Below are positions 28,266 to 36,750 of a stretch of 64,000 nucleotides of DNA, in pieces. A program made the position numbers and the translations under genes. Every line of letters starts with the position of its first letter. Position 1 is the stretch's first letter. The notes below the pieces were generated by a model that was not told the DNA's origin, ran no database searches, and was given only the letters and a program-made list of their open reading frames with translations. This DNA is from Microbacterium marinilacus (lineage in GTDB: Bacteria > Actinomycetota > Actinomycetes > Actinomycetales > Microbacteriaceae), in NCBI RefSeq assembly GCF_019753765.1, contig NZ_JAIJZW010000001.1, positions 539,127 to 603,126 of the forward strand. Reading direction: 5' to 3'.

Positions 28266-29510
28266 ATGAGCCACGACAAGCCGCGCACCGGGTTCTGGGG
28301 CGCGTTCCGCCCCCGCCCGGCCGACCCCGCGCCCGCCGCCAGCGCCCCGCCGGCGGCGCCGGCGGAGTCGTCCGTGCCCCCGGGCCTGCGCATCGCGACG
28401 GCCTACTCGTGGCGGTTCCTCGTCGTCGCGGCCGCCGCCGCGGTCGTCGTGTGGCTCGTGATCCAGTTCAAGCTGCTGGTGATCCCGCTGCTCGTCGCGA
28501 TCCTGCTGACCGCGCTGATCTGGCCGGGGCTGTCCTGGTTGCTGCGGCACCGCGTGCCGCGCTGGGCGGCGATCATCATCTCGCTGCTCGCGACCATCGC
28601 GATCGTCGGCGGCCTGGTCTGGCTCGTGGTCTGGCAGGTGACGCGCGAGTTCGGCGGCGTGCGGGAGCGCGTCGTGGGCGCGGTCGACTCGCTGCGCGGC
28701 TTCCTCGTGGGGGTGGGCATCTCCGAGGCCGAGATCAACGGATACCTCAACCAGGGCGTCGAGCTGCTGCAGCAGCAGGCCGGCTCGCTGTGGACCGGCG
28801 CGCTCGCAGTGGGCTCGACCGTCGGCCATCTCGGCGCGGGGCTGCTGCTGACCCTGTTCGCGCTCATCTGCATCCTCGCCGACGGCGGCGGCATCTGGCG
28901 CTGGACCGTGCGGCTCTTCCCGAAGCAGGCCCGCACGGCTGTCGACGCCGCGGCCCGCAACGGCTGGCGGACGGTCGTGAACTACGCGCGCACGCAGCTC
29001 CTGGTCGCCACGATCGACGCCGTCGGCATCGGCGTGGGCGCATGGGCCCTCGGCGTGCCGCTGGCGATCCCGATCGGCGTGATGGTCTTCCTCGGCTCGT
29101 TCGTGCCGCTGGTCGGCGCGATCGTCACGGGAGCGGTCGCGGTGTTCATCGCCCTCGTCTACAACGGCCCCATCATCGCCATCGCGATGCTGGCGGTGGT
29201 GCTGGCCGTGCAGCAGGTCGAGAGCCACATCCTGCAGCCGATCCTGATGGGCTCCGCGGTGAAGGTCCATCCGCTCGCCGTCGTGATGGTCGTCGCCGGC
29301 GGGTCGATGATCGCCGGGATCCCGGGTGCCCTGTTCGCCGTGCCGCTGGCGGCGTTCGTGAACGTGGTGGCGGTCACCCTCGCGTCCGGATCCTGGCGCA
29401 CCGGCGCGCCGCTTCACGGCGACCTCATCTGGGACACCGTGCCCCGCAACATCAGACTCTCCCGGAGCGCGCCGGAAGCGACGCCTCCCCAGAACGGAAG
29501 TGCACAGTGA
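28266..29510 (+). CDS. AI-2E family transporter (PerM-like)
   Basis: The 414-residue integral membrane protein starts with a proline/alanine-rich cytoplasmic tail (about residues 1-45) and has about eight spans with a large loop region between the third and fourth. Family segments include LVIPLLVAILLTALIWPGL, LVLQVTREF-like helices, and the C-terminal GLAIPIGVMVFLGSFVPLVGAIV-type run with QQVESHILQPILMG. Members move varied solutes (autoinducer-2, Na+/H+), so the name is not proof of substrate. Its stop overlaps the next gene's start as GTGA, so the two are coupled. Confidence 0.9.
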   Translation: MSHDKPRTGFWGAFRPRPADPAPAASAPPAAPAESSVPPGLRIATAYSWRFLVVAAAAAVVVWLVIQFKLLVIPLLVAILLTALIWPGLSWLLRHRVPRWAAIIISLLATIAIVGGLVWLVVWQVTREFGGVRERVVGAVDSLRGFLVGVGISEAEINGYLNQGVELLQQQAGSLWTGALAVGSTVGHLGAGLLLTLFALICILADGGGIWRWTVRLFPKQARTAVDAAARNGWRTVVNYARTQLLVATIDAVGIGVGAWALGVPLAIPIGVMVFLGSFVPLVGAIVTGAVAVFIALVYNGPIIAIAMLAVVLAVQQVESHILQPILMGSAVKVHPLAVVMVVAGGSMIAGIPGALFAVPLAAFVNVVAVTLASGSWRTGAPLHGDLIWDTVPRNIRLSRSAPEATPPQNGSAQ

Positions 29511-30775
29511 CCACTCTCGACCCCGCACAGCCGGCGCCCGCGCAGACACCGGCCATCCCGACGCTCGCGGAGATCGAGGCGGCCGCGCTCAGCCTGCGCG
29601 ACGTGGTCGAGCACACGCCGATGGAGTACTCGCTGCACCTCAGCGAGGTCCTCGGCGCGCCCGTCAGCCTCAAGCTCGAGAACCTGCAGCGCACCGGCTC
29701 GTTCAAGGTGCGGGGCGCCACCTACCGCCTCGCTCAGCTGACGGCCGAGGAGCGCGCCCGGGGCGTGGTGGCCGCCTCGGCGGGCAACCACGCGCAGGGG
29801 GTCGCCCTCGCCGCGCAGCAGCTCGGCGTCCCGGCGACCATCTACATGCCGCTCGGGGTGCCGGTGCCGAAGCTGCTCGCCACCCGCGGCTACGGCGCCG
29901 AGGTCGTGCTGGAGGGTGCGACGGTCGATGTCGGCCTGCGCCGCGCCGCGGAGCACGCGGAGCGCACCGGGGCCGTGCTGATCCACCCGTACGACCACCG
30001 CGACATCGTGATCGGCCAGGGGACCCTCGGTCTCGAGATCATGGACGACGCGCCCGACGTCACGACGATCGTGCTGGGCATCGGCGGGGGAGGGCTCATC
30101 GCCGGGGTCGCCGCGGCGGCGAAGGCGCGCGCGGCCGTGGAGGGCCGTGAGGTGCGCGTGATCGGCGTGCAGGCCGAGAACGCGGCCCCCGTGCCGCTGT
30201 CGCTCGAGGCCGGGCAGCCGGTGCAGGTCGACACGCAGCCGACGATCGCCGACGGCATCCTCGTCAACCGCCCGGGCGACGTGCCCTTCTCGGTCATCCG
30301 GGAGCTCGTCGATGATGTCGTCACGGTCTCCGACGACGACATCGCCCGGGCGCTGCTGGTGCTGCTCGAGCGCGCGAAGGTCGTGGTCGAGCCGGCCGGC
30401 GCGGTCGGCGTCGCCGCGATCCTGGCGGGCAAGGTGCACGCGACGGGGCCGACGGTCGCGGTGCTGTCGGGCGGCAACATCGACCCGCTGCTGCTGCAGC
30501 GGGTCGTCTCGCACGGCCTGGCGGCGTCCGGTCGGTACATGACCGTGAAGATCCCGCTGCCCGACCGCCCGGGACAGCTCGCGCGCGTGTCGGAGCTGAT
30601 CGCCGAGGCCGGGGCCAACGTCGTCGAGGTGCTGCACACGCGGCACGGCCAGGGCCTGCAGATCAGCCAGGTCGCGCTGCAGATCTCGGTCGAGACGCGG
30701 GGGCAGGAGCACCGCGAGCTCACGCTGCAGATCCTCCGGGACGCGGGCTTCCGCCCCGAGGTGCTGCCGGACTGA
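29507..30775 (+). CDS. ilvA: Threonine ammonia-lyase with C-terminal ACT domain
   Basis: This PLP enzyme deaminates threonine to 2-oxobutanoate, the first step toward isoleucine. The 422-residue protein has the PLP lysine in the RTGSFKVRGA motif, ASAGNHAQGVA, the phosphate-binding GIGGGGLIAG and SGGNIDP, then an ACT domain (about residues 345-420, IPLPDRPGQLARVSELIAEAGANVVEV). The single ACT domain matches the shorter allosteric form. GTG at 29507 overlaps the previous stop, with GGAAG upstream. A hairpin shared with convergent greA follows. Confidence 0.95.
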   Translation: MTTLDPAQPAPAQTPAIPTLAEIEAAALSLRDVVEHTPMEYSLHLSEVLGAPVSLKLENLQRTGSFKVRGATYRLAQLTAEERARGVVAASAGNHAQGVALAAQQLGVPATIYMPLGVPVPKLLATRGYGAEVVLEGATVDVGLRRAAEHAERTGAVLIHPYDHRDIVIGQGTLGLEIMDDAPDVTTIVLGIGGGGLIAGVAAAAKARAAVEGREVRVIGVQAENAAPVPLSLEAGQPVQVDTQPTIADGILVNRPGDVPFSVIRELVDDVVTVSDDDIARALLVLLERAKVVVEPAGAVGVAAILAGKVHATGPTVAVLSGGNIDPLLLQRVVSHGLAASGRYMTVKIPLPDRPGQLARVSELIAEAGANVVEVLHTRHGQGLQISQVALQISVETRGQEHRELTLQILRDAGFRPEVLPD

Positions 30776-30791
30776 GCCGCTCATGACATCT

Positions 30792-30832
30792 GCCGGGCGA
30801 GCACGCCCCGGGAGGGTGCGCGCTCGCCCGGC
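30792..30832. terminator. Terminator between convergent ilvA and greA
   Basis: Eleven-base arms gccgggcgagc (30792-30802) and gctcgcccggc (30822-30832) pair perfectly around a 19-base loop. Confidence 0.75.
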
Positions 30833-30859
30833 CGATGCGTTCCGGCGACGGGGCGGCCG

Positions 30860-31363
30860 TCAGCCGGTGAAGGTCTCCACCTTGACGATCTCGACCGCGA
30901 TGTCCTTGCCGTTGGGCGCCTTGTAGGACGTCTTGTCGCCCTCCTTGAGTCCGAGGATCGCGGACCCGAGCGGCGACTGCTCGCTGTAGACGTCGAGGTC
31001 GGTGCCGCCGGCGATCTCGCGGCTGCCGAGCAGGAAGCGCTCCTCGTCGCCGAGCACGAGAGCGGTCACGACCGTGCCCGACTGGACGGTGCCGTCCGAC
31101 TCGGGGGCCTCGCCGACGACCGCGTCCTTCAGCAGCGACTGCAGGTTGCGGATGCGCATCTCGATCTTGCCCTGCTCGTCCTTGGCGGCGTGATAGCCGC
31201 CGTTCTCCTTGAGGTCGCCCTCCTCGCGGGCGATCTCGATGCGCTTGGCGATCTCCTCGCGACCGGTCGTCGAGAGCTCCTCGAGCTCGCCGGCGAGACG
31301 GTCGTACGCCTCCTGCGTGAGGAAAGTGACCTGAGCGTCCTTGGACGCGGTGTTCTCGGACAC
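30860..31363 (-). CDS. greA: Transcription elongation factor GreA
   Basis: GreA reactivates backtracked RNA polymerase by stimulating transcript cleavage. The 167-residue protein has the N-terminal coiled coil (LTQEAYDRLAGELEELS, REEIAKRIEIAREEGDLKENGGYHAAKDEQG, with the acidic tip D/E residues) and the C-terminal FKBP-like domain ending ISVEIVKVETF-like. GTG at 31363 follows GGGAG by seven bases and yields MSENTASKDAQVTFLTQEAYDRL, close to other actinobacterial starts. It is downstream of a DUF4307 gene with a terminator between them. Confidence 0.96.
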   Translation of the reverse strand: MSENTASKDAQVTFLTQEAYDRLAGELEELSTTGREEIAKRIEIAREEGDLKENGGYHAAKDEQGKIEMRIRNLQSLLKDAVVGEAPESDGTVQSGTVVTALVLGDEERFLLGSREIAGGTDLDVYSEQSPLGSAILGLKEGDKTSYKAPNGKDIAVEIVKVETFTG

Positions 31364-31398
31364 TGCGGGCTCCCTTCGATCGGACGGGGATAGTGCAA

Positions 31399-31425
31399 GA
31401 CGCCCCGGCGTTCGGCCGGGGCGTC
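31399..31425 (-). terminator. Terminator of the DUF4307 gene
   Basis: An 11-bp stem (gacgccccggc with gccggggcgtc) and five-base loop lies between the DUF4307 stop and the greA promoter region. Confidence 0.75.
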
Positions 31426-31445
31426 GCGAGTTCTCGGGGGTCAGA

Positions 31446-31841
31446 CTACGTGACCCAGCAGGTTTCGACCAAACCGGTGGTCGCCTCGGCGACCGTCGGG
31501 ACGGTCTCGGTGCGGGACATCGCGTGGCCGCCGTCGCTGTCGTACTCGACGATCTTCCAGCCCACGACGCCGAACTCCTGGTCGAGCGCCTGCACCGTGC
31601 AGGCGACGGACCGACCGGGGGGAGCGGTGAGCTGGAAGGAGACCACGACGGTGTGCTCGTCGCGCACCTCGTAGCCCAGCCCGTCGACGGACACGGCGTC
31701 CATCGTGTTCGCGACCGTCGTCCATCCGAGCCAGCCGACCACGACGGCGGCGATGACGGCACCGGCCGCGATCAGCAGTCGCCGGCGCCCCGGCCGTGCG
31801 GTGCGTCCGTAGCGGTCGTCGAGCTCGGCCTGGGTGGTCAC
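31446..31841 (-). CDS. DUF4307 domain-containing membrane protein
   Basis: The 131-residue protein has a short polar N-terminus with RYGR, one membrane span (about residues 20-43) and an extracytoplasmic beta domain with the conserved pair of cysteines (VACTVQALDQEF and LVETCWVT) that could form a disulphide. VGWKIVEY is typical of DUF4307, an actinobacterial family regularly encoded beside greA and mca. Function is unknown. GTG at 31841 is preceded by GAGGAG. Confidence 0.9.
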   Translation of the reverse strand: MTTQAELDDRYGRTARPGRRRLLIAAGAVIAAVVVGWLGWTTVANTMDAVSVDGLGYEVRDEHTVVVSFQLTAPPGRSVACTVQALDQEFGVVGWKIVEYDSDGGHAMSRTETVPTVAEATTGLVETCWVT

Positions 31842-31861
31842 GTCGGGCTCCTCGCGAAAGT

Positions 31862-31882
31862 TAGGCTGGGAACTCCAGGCTA
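31862..31882. promoter_or_regulatory. Overlapping divergent promoters
   Basis: TAGGCT (31862-31867) on the plus strand and TAGCCT on the minus strand (31882-31877) are inverted copies of one -10 box, 9 bases apart. They serve the 79-residue protein to the right and the DUF4307 gene to the left. Initiation in one direction should hinder the other. Confidence 0.5.
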
Positions 31883-31897
31883 GAACAGGAGCCAGCG

Positions 31898-32137
31898 ATG
31901 CGCGTTCTTGGCGTCACCCCCACCCCCACCCCGACGGTCGCCCCGAGCCTCGTCACGCCCGGTCCATGGGGCTTCGCGATCATCGCGATCCTCGTGGTCC
32001 TCGTCGCACTGCTGGTCATGGACATGCTGCGTCGCGTGCGCCGGGCCCGCTACCGCGAGGAGGCGAACGAGGCGCTGGACGCCGAGGAGGCCGCCGCGCG
32101 CGGCGAGTCGCCCGAGGACGACCGCCCCGCCGGCTGA
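31898..32137 (+). CDS. Small single-span membrane protein
   Basis: The 79-residue product has a TPTPTPT linker at the N-terminus, one membrane span (about residues 24-42, GFAIIAILVVLVALLVMDML), a basic stretch RRVRRARYREE and an acidic end. This topology, with the charged tail in the cytoplasm, recurs in small actinobacterial proteins near greA, but I cannot name a family. ATG at 31898 has AGGAG upstream. Confidence 0.75.
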   Translation: MRVLGVTPTPTPTVAPSLVTPGPWGFAIIAILVVLVALLVMDMLRRVRRARYREEANEALDAEEAAARGESPEDDRPAG

Positions 32138-32150
32138 CGCCGGCTCCGGC

Positions 32151-32888
32151 TCAGGCGGGGCCGTTGAAGGCGGGCTGCAGCGAGATCAGCAGCGCCGCGG
32201 CCCAGTGGCAGAGGAACGCCAGCACGGTGCACACGTGGAAGATCTCGTGGAAGCCGAAGCGGCCCGGCCATGGGTTCGGCCGCTTCATCGCGTAGACGAC
32301 CGCGCCGGCGGTGTACAGCAGACCGCCGACGATGACGAGCACCATCATCGCGAGGTTCGCGGCGGCCAGGTCGCCGATGTACATCACGGCGGCCCAGCCG
32401 AGCAGCAGGTACAGCGCGACATAGAGCCATCGCGGCGAGCCGAGCCAGAAGATCCGGAACAGGATGCCGACGAGCGCGCCGCCCCACACCAGCGACAGCA
32501 GCAGGACGCCCTTCTCGGACGGGAGGGCGAGCACTCCGAGAGGCGTGTAGGTGCCCGCGATCAGCAGGAAGATGTTCGCGTGGTCGATGCGCCGGAACAC
32601 CGCCTTGGTCGCGGGCTTCCAGTCGATCCGGTGGTACAGGGCGGAGTTGCCGAACAGCAGCATCGACGAGGCCGTGAACACCGCCGCCGCCCACTTGGCC
32701 GGGGCGCCCTGCGCGAGGCAGATCAGGACGATGCCGGCCGCGACCGCTACCGGGAACGTTCCGGCGTGGATCCATCCGCGCCAGGTCGGCTTGATGTCGA
32801 CGGCGGCGTCGTGCGCGGCGGCGTCGAGGAGCGGCAGCTGGGGCACGCCGTCGGCGGAGGCGGGCGCGTCGTCCGGCGTCTGCGTCAT
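32151..32888 (-). CDS. Hemolysin III / PAQR family membrane protein
   Basis: The 245-residue protein has seven predicted spans and the family's metal-site pattern: NSALYHRIDW with SxxxH, RRIDHANIFLLIAGTYTPL with HxxxH-type context, and the C-terminal GFHEIFHVCTVLAFLCHW with H..H..H. Members are related to YqfA and the PAQR receptors; haemolysis is not a safe inference. ATG at 32888 is chosen over an upstream in-frame start because a TACTCT -10 lies six bases before it. Confidence 0.92.
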   Translation of the reverse strand: MTQTPDDAPASADGVPQLPLLDAAAHDAAVDIKPTWRGWIHAGTFPVAVAAGIVLICLAQGAPAKWAAAVFTASSMLLFGNSALYHRIDWKPATKAVFRRIDHANIFLLIAGTYTPLGVLALPSEKGVLLLSLVWGGALVGILFRIFWLGSPRWLYVALYLLLGWAAVMYIGDLAAANLAMMVLVIVGGLLYTAGAVVYAMKRPNPWPGRFGFHEIFHVCTVLAFLCHWAAALLISLQPAFNGPA

Positions 32889-32900
32889 CCTTCGAGAGTA
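32889..32900 (-). promoter_or_regulatory. Leaderless promoter of the hemolysin III family gene
   Basis: Minus-strand TACTCT (32900-32895), six bases, ATG at 32888. Confidence 0.5.
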
Positions 32901-33001
32901 CGCGGCGGCCCATGCCGTGCGGGGCACGCGTCACGGGGGCGCGAGGTGCCGGCTTGCCGCCGAGCGGCCTGCCGCGGCAGGGAGTTCGGTGCCGGCCGGA
33001 G

Positions 33002-33013
33002 TAGCGTATGCAC
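33002..33013 (+). promoter_or_regulatory. Leaderless promoter that fixes the uppS start
   Basis: TAGCGT (33002-33007) abuts an ATG at 33008, too close to be transcribed; six bases further is GTG at 33014. The layout therefore favours GTG 33014 as the translational start. Confidence 0.55.
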
Positions 33014-33799
33014 GTGCGCATCACGGGATCGACGGAGGGCCGCGGCCCGCTGTACCGGTTGTACAGCTCGCGGCTCAGGCGACAGATCGACCCCGCGAGC
33101 GTCCCGCACCACGTCGCGATGGTGATCGACGGCAACAGGCGCTGGGCCAGACAGCTCGGCTACGAGAGCGCCGCGCACGGCCACCGGGCGGGCGCGGCCA
33201 AGATGATCGAGTTCCTGGGCTGGTGCGACGAGCTGGGCGTCAAGGTGGTCTCGCTGTACCTGCTGTCCCACGACAATCTGCGCAAGCGCGACGAGCGAGA
33301 GCTCACCGACCTCATCGAGATCATCGCCGACCTCGCCGGAGAGCTCGCCGCGAGCGGCGACTGGCGCGTGCAGCACGTCGGGCGTGCGGAGCTGCTGCCG
33401 GAGCACCTGGCCGCCGCGCTCGTCGACGCCGAGGGGCGCACGCGTGAGCACGGCGGCCTCCACGTCAACCTCGCCGTCGGCTACGGCGGCCGGCACGAGA
33501 TCGTCGACGCGGTGCGGCGCATCATCGTGAAGCACGACGAGCGGGGCGGCACGCTGGAGGAGCTGGCGGAGAACCTGACCCCCGAGGCGATCGGAGAGCA
33601 CCTCTACACGGGGGGCCAGCCCGATCCCGACCTCGTGATCCGCACCAGCGGCGAGCAGCGCCTGAGCGACTTCCTGGTCTGGCAGAGCGCGCACAGCGAG
33701 TTCTACTTCGTCGAGGCGCTCGGCCCCGACCTGCGCGAGGTCGACTTCCTCCGGGCGATCCGCGACTACACCACCCGGGACCGGCGCTTCGGCGGCTGA
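33014..33799 (+). CDS. uppS: Isoprenyl (cis-prenyl) transferase, UppS family
   Basis: This family extends allylic diphosphates with isopentenyl diphosphate in cis, making undecaprenyl/decaprenyl diphosphate for cell-wall lipid carriers, or shorter Z-products in actinobacteria. The 261-residue protein has the catalytic Asp in VIDGNRRWA (residue 39), GHRAGAAK, LYLLSHDNLRK, NLAVGYGGRHEIVDA and the C-terminal DLVIRTSGEQRLSDFLVWQSAHSEFYF binding region. The basic N-terminal extension suggests the actinobacterial Z-FPP/decaprenyl synthase type; chain length cannot be told from sequence. Confidence 0.93.
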   Translation: MRITGSTEGRGPLYRLYSSRLRRQIDPASVPHHVAMVIDGNRRWARQLGYESAAHGHRAGAAKMIEFLGWCDELGVKVVSLYLLSHDNLRKRDERELTDLIEIIADLAGELAASGDWRVQHVGRAELLPEHLAAALVDAEGRTREHGGLHVNLAVGYGGRHEIVDAVRRIIVKHDERGGTLEELAENLTPEAIGEHLYTGGQPDPDLVIRTSGEQRLSDFLVWQSAHSEFYFVEALGPDLREVDFLRAIRDYTTRDRRFGG

Positions 33800-33850
33800 G
33801 CGGGCCCGGCAGGCCGGTCCGACCGGCATGCCCGATCCGCGGGCAGCTGT

Positions 33851-33862
33851 CAGAATGGCGGA
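33851..33862 (+). promoter_or_regulatory. Leaderless promoter of the class V aminotransferase gene
   Basis: CAGAAT (33851-33856), six bases, GTG at 33863. The first base departs from TANNNT. Confidence 0.4.
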
Positions 33863-34987
33863 GTGATCAGCACCATCGAGGAGTATCGGGCGACGTTCGA
33901 CGGCGAGCCCGGCTACCTCAACTGGGCGTCCTTCGGCCCGATGTCCTCCTCCGTCCGCGATGAGGTGGTCGCCGACCTCGAGATGCTGGGCACGGGGCGC
34001 GCGAGCAGCATCGCGCACGTCGGCGAGCGGGAGGAGCAGGCCCGCGCGCTCGTCGCGGGACTGCTGGGCGCCTCGCCCGACGAGGTGACGCTGCAGCCGT
34101 CGACGACCTACGGCCTCATGCACGCCCTCTACGGGATCAGCGGGGGAGTGCTCGCCTCTCCGGCGGAGTTCCCGTCGATCCCCACGGCGCTGACGCGCGC
34201 GTCCGAGGCGTTCGGCCGTGTGCTGCCGCAGTGGCTGCACGCCGAGGACGGCTTCGTGACCCCGCAGGCCGTCGCCGACGCGGTGGACGACGACACGGTC
34301 GCGCTCGCGGTGAGCCTGGTCGACTTCCGCACCGGGTACCGCGCCGACCTCGCCGGGCTGCGGGAGGCGCTGGGACCGGATCGGCTGCTGATCGTCGACG
34401 CGGTGCAGGGCTTCGGCATCGCGGACGTCGACTGGTCGCAGGCCGACGTGGTGTGCGGCAACGGCTACAAGTGGCTGCGCGCGGGCCGCGGCACGGGTTT
34501 CGCGTGGTTCGGCCCGCACGCACGGGCGACGATCGTGCCGGCGCTGTCGGGGTTCGAGGGCGTCGAGGGCGGGCTCACCATGGACGCCGTGCCGCCGCCC
34601 GCAGCGTCGTCACGCGCGTACACGGTGTCGGGGCCCGATGCGCTCGCGGCCGCCCGGCTGACCGTGGCGCTCGAGGACATCGCCGGTGTCGGCGTCGCCG
34701 CCATCGAGGCCGACATCGCTGCCCGGACGACGGAGGTGATGCGGATCGCGCAGGGACACGGGATCCGCGTGCTGACGCCGGAGGACCCGCGCCGTCGTGC
34801 CGGCATCGTCTCCCTCGTGCCCGACAACGTCGCCGCGCTCGGGGCCGAGCTCGCCAACCGCGGCGTGACGGCGACGGCGCGCTCGGGGATGCTGCGCATC
34901 GCCCCGCACGCCGGCACCGGGGACGACACCCTCGGGCTGTTCGACGAGGCGTGCGCGGCGTACGCGCAGCAGGTCTCCACCCGGTGA
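33863..34987 (+). CDS. Aminotransferase class V-fold PLP enzyme
   Basis: The 374-residue protein has the class V fold of cysteine desulfurases and related lyases. The PLP lysine is K203 in [12 protein letters not shown]. The aspartate and the preceding ring-stacking pattern are in [17 protein letters not shown], and substrate-side elements include [13 protein letters not shown]. It lacks the cysteine loop of IscS/SufS, so a desulfurase role is unlikely. Kynureninase-like or serine-pyruvate-type activity is possible, but no pathway neighbour helps. Specificity unknown. Confidence 0.88.
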   Translation: MISTIEEYRATFDGEPGYLNWASFGPMSSSVRDEVVADLEMLGTGRASSIAHVGEREEQARALVAGLLGASPDEVTLQPSTTYGLMHALYGISGGVLASPAEFPSIPTALTRASEAFGRVLPQWLHAEDGFVTPQAVADAVDDDTVALAVSLVDFRTGYRADLAGLREALGPDRLLIVDAVQGFGIADVDWSQADVVCGNGYKWLRAGRGTGFAWFGPHARATIVPALSGFEGVEGGLTMDAVPPPAASSRAYTVSGPDALAAARLTVALEDIAGVGVAAIEADIAARTTEVMRIAQGHGIRVLTPEDPRRRAGIVSLVPDNVAALGAELANRGVTATARSGMLRIAPHAGTGDDTLGLFDEACAAYAQQVSTR

Positions 34988-35180
34988 GCGGCGCCGGGGG
35001 AATGTTCACACGCTCGTAACGAACGACACGCCTGTCATTCGTCGCGCATCCGGCCCCGTGGGTCGTAGCTTTGCCGCATCGGGCAAGGCGCCCGATCGAG
35101 TCGGCCATTCAGGATCGCGACTCGTGGCCCCCAGGTCGACTCGTCTGAAGCCGGGCAGGTTCCCGGGTCGGGAGTGGGGC
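34988..35180 (+). promoter_or_regulatory. 193-nt gap and leader upstream of phoH
   Basis: No gene is seen. Candidate -10 sequences include TAGCTT near 35066. A 7-bp hairpin atcgggc/gcccgat (35078-35096) and two copies of cgactcgt, 20 bases apart (near 35118 and 35138), lie within the presumed transcript. GGGAG precedes the GTG at 35181. Confidence 0.4.
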
Positions 35181-36596
35181 GTGACCATCAGCACAACTCA
35201 GCAGGCCAGCCGTCGCCGCAGCACCACCGTCGTTCAGAGCTCCGTCGTCGACAGCTCTGGGCAGCAGGCGGACGAGCGGAAGGCCTCATCCACGGACGCC
35301 GCGCAGGATCTGCGCACCTACGTGCTCGACACGTCGGTGCTGCTGAGCGATCCGCGGGCGTTCTTCCGCTTCGCCGAGCATTCGGTCGTGATACCGGTCG
35401 TGGTGATCACCGAGCTCGAGGGCAAGCGGCACGATCCCGAGCTCGGGTACTTCGCCCGCCAGGCGCTGCGTCATCTCGACGAGCTGCGCGTCGAGCACGG
35501 CCGTCTCGACTTCCCCGTGCCCGTGGGAGAAGGCGGCACGCTGCGCGTGGAGCTCAACAACACCGACGCCGGCGTGCTGCCCAGCGGCATCCGGCTGGGC
35601 GACAACGACACGCGCATCCTCGCGGTCGCGATGCACCTGGCGCAGGACGGCCAGGAGGTCACCGTCATCTCGAAGGACCTGCCGATGCGCGTCAAGGCCG
35701 CGTCGCTCGGCCTGTCCGCCGAGGAGTACCTCGCCGAGCAGGCGGTCGACTCCGGCTGGACCGGCATCGCGCCGCTCGCCCTCTCCGGCGACGACATGTC
35801 CGACCTGTACGAGAGCGAGGTCGCGTCGCACGACGACGTGGTGGGGCTCCCGATCAACACGGGTCTCGTGATCCAGTCGGAGCGCGGCTCGGCGCTCGGC
35901 CGGGTCACGGGCGACGGAGAGCTGCGCCTCGTGCGCGGCGACCGCGACGTCTTCGGGCTGCACGGTCGCTCGGCCGAGCAGCGCATCGCGATCGATCTGC
36001 TGCTGGATCCGGAGGTCGGCATCGTCTCGCTCGGCGGGCGTGCGGGCACCGGCAAGTCGGCGCTGGCGCTGTGCGCCGGGCTCGAGGCCGTGCTGGAGCG
36101 GCAGCAGCAGAAGAAGGTCATCGTCTTCCGTCCCCTCTTCGCGGTCGGAGGCCAGGAGCTCGGCTACCTGCCGGGCGACCAGGCGGAGAAGATGAACCCC
36201 TGGGGCCAGGCGGTGTTCGACACGCTCGGGTCGGTCGTCTCCGGCAACGTGCTCGAGGAGGTCATCGAGCGCGGACTCCTCGAGGTGATGCCCCTCACGC
36301 ACATCCGCGGTCGCTCGCTGCACGACGCGTTCGTGATCGTCGACGAGGCGCAGTCGCTCGAGCGCAACGTGCTGCTCACGGTGCTCAGCCGCATGGGGCA
36401 GAACTCGCGCGTCGTCCTGACGCACGACGTCGCCCAGCGCGACAACCTGCGCGTGGGGAGGCACGACGGCATCGCCAGCGTGATCGAGACGCTCAAGGGG
36501 CACGGCCTCTTCGGACACGTCACGCTCACCCGATCGGAGCGGTCGGCGATCGCCGCGCTCGTCACCGACCTGCTGGAGGTCGGCGAGCTGGCGTAG
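35181..36596 (+). CDS. PhoH family ATPase with N-terminal PIN domain
   Basis: The 471-residue protein combines a PIN ribonuclease domain (about residues 45-190; [20 protein letters not shown] and [12 protein letters not shown] carry the acidic residues) with a C-terminal PhoH ATPase domain (about 250-470; Walker [14 protein letters not shown] with K292, Walker [10 protein letters not shown]). PhoH2-type proteins of this architecture are RNA helicase/ribonucleases. GTG at 35181 gives the actinobacterial start; the upstream open frame lacks homology. The last codons are followed by a perfect terminator. Confidence 0.94.
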   Translation: MTISTTQQASRRRSTTVVQSSVVDSSGQQADERKASSTDAAQDLRTYVLDTSVLLSDPRAFFRFAEHSVVIPVVVITELEGKRHDPELGYFARQALRHLDELRVEHGRLDFPVPVGEGGTLRVELNNTDAGVLPSGIRLGDNDTRILAVAMHLAQDGQEVTVISKDLPMRVKAASLGLSAEEYLAEQAVDSGWTGIAPLALSGDDMSDLYESEVASHDDVVGLPINTGLVIQSERGSALGRVTGDGELRLVRGDRDVFGLHGRSAEQRIAIDLLLDPEVGIVSLGGRAGTGKSALALCAGLEAVLERQQQKKVIVFRPLFAVGGQELGYLPGDQAEKMNPWGQAVFDTLGSVVSGNVLEEVIERGLLEVMPLTHIRGRSLHDAFVIVDEAQSLERNVLLTVLSRMGQNSRVVLTHDVAQRDNLRVGRHDGIASVIETLKGHGLFGHVTLTRSERSAIAALVTDLLEVGELA

Positions 36597-36615
36597 GCGC
36601 GATCCGCACGGCGAA

Positions 36616-36649
36616 GAGAGGGCCCGGGGAGGACTCCCCGGGCCCTCTC
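36616..36649 (+). terminator. Terminator after phoH
   Basis: A perfect 15-bp stem, gagagggcccgggga with its complement, closes on a four-base loop 19 bases after the stop. Confidence 0.85.
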
Positions 36650-36682
36650 GCGCGCCGACCTGGCCGTCGCACGAGCACTCAG

Positions 36683-36688
36683 TAGACT
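36683..36688 (+). promoter_or_regulatory. -10 box of cstA
   Basis: TAGACT gives a leader of about 55 nt with a gcggccg/cggccgc hairpin, then AAGGAG before the ATG at 36751. Confidence 0.5.
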
Positions 36689-36750
36689 CTCAGGAACGGC
36701 GGCCGCGATCCGGCCGCGTCCGTGTGCACGACGAAGGAGCCTGCGCAGCC

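Noticed and set aside
36724..36750. Extended N-terminus of CstA from GTG 36724
   Set aside because: The extra residues contain the AAGGAG ribosome site of the ATG at 36751 and have no family counterpart.
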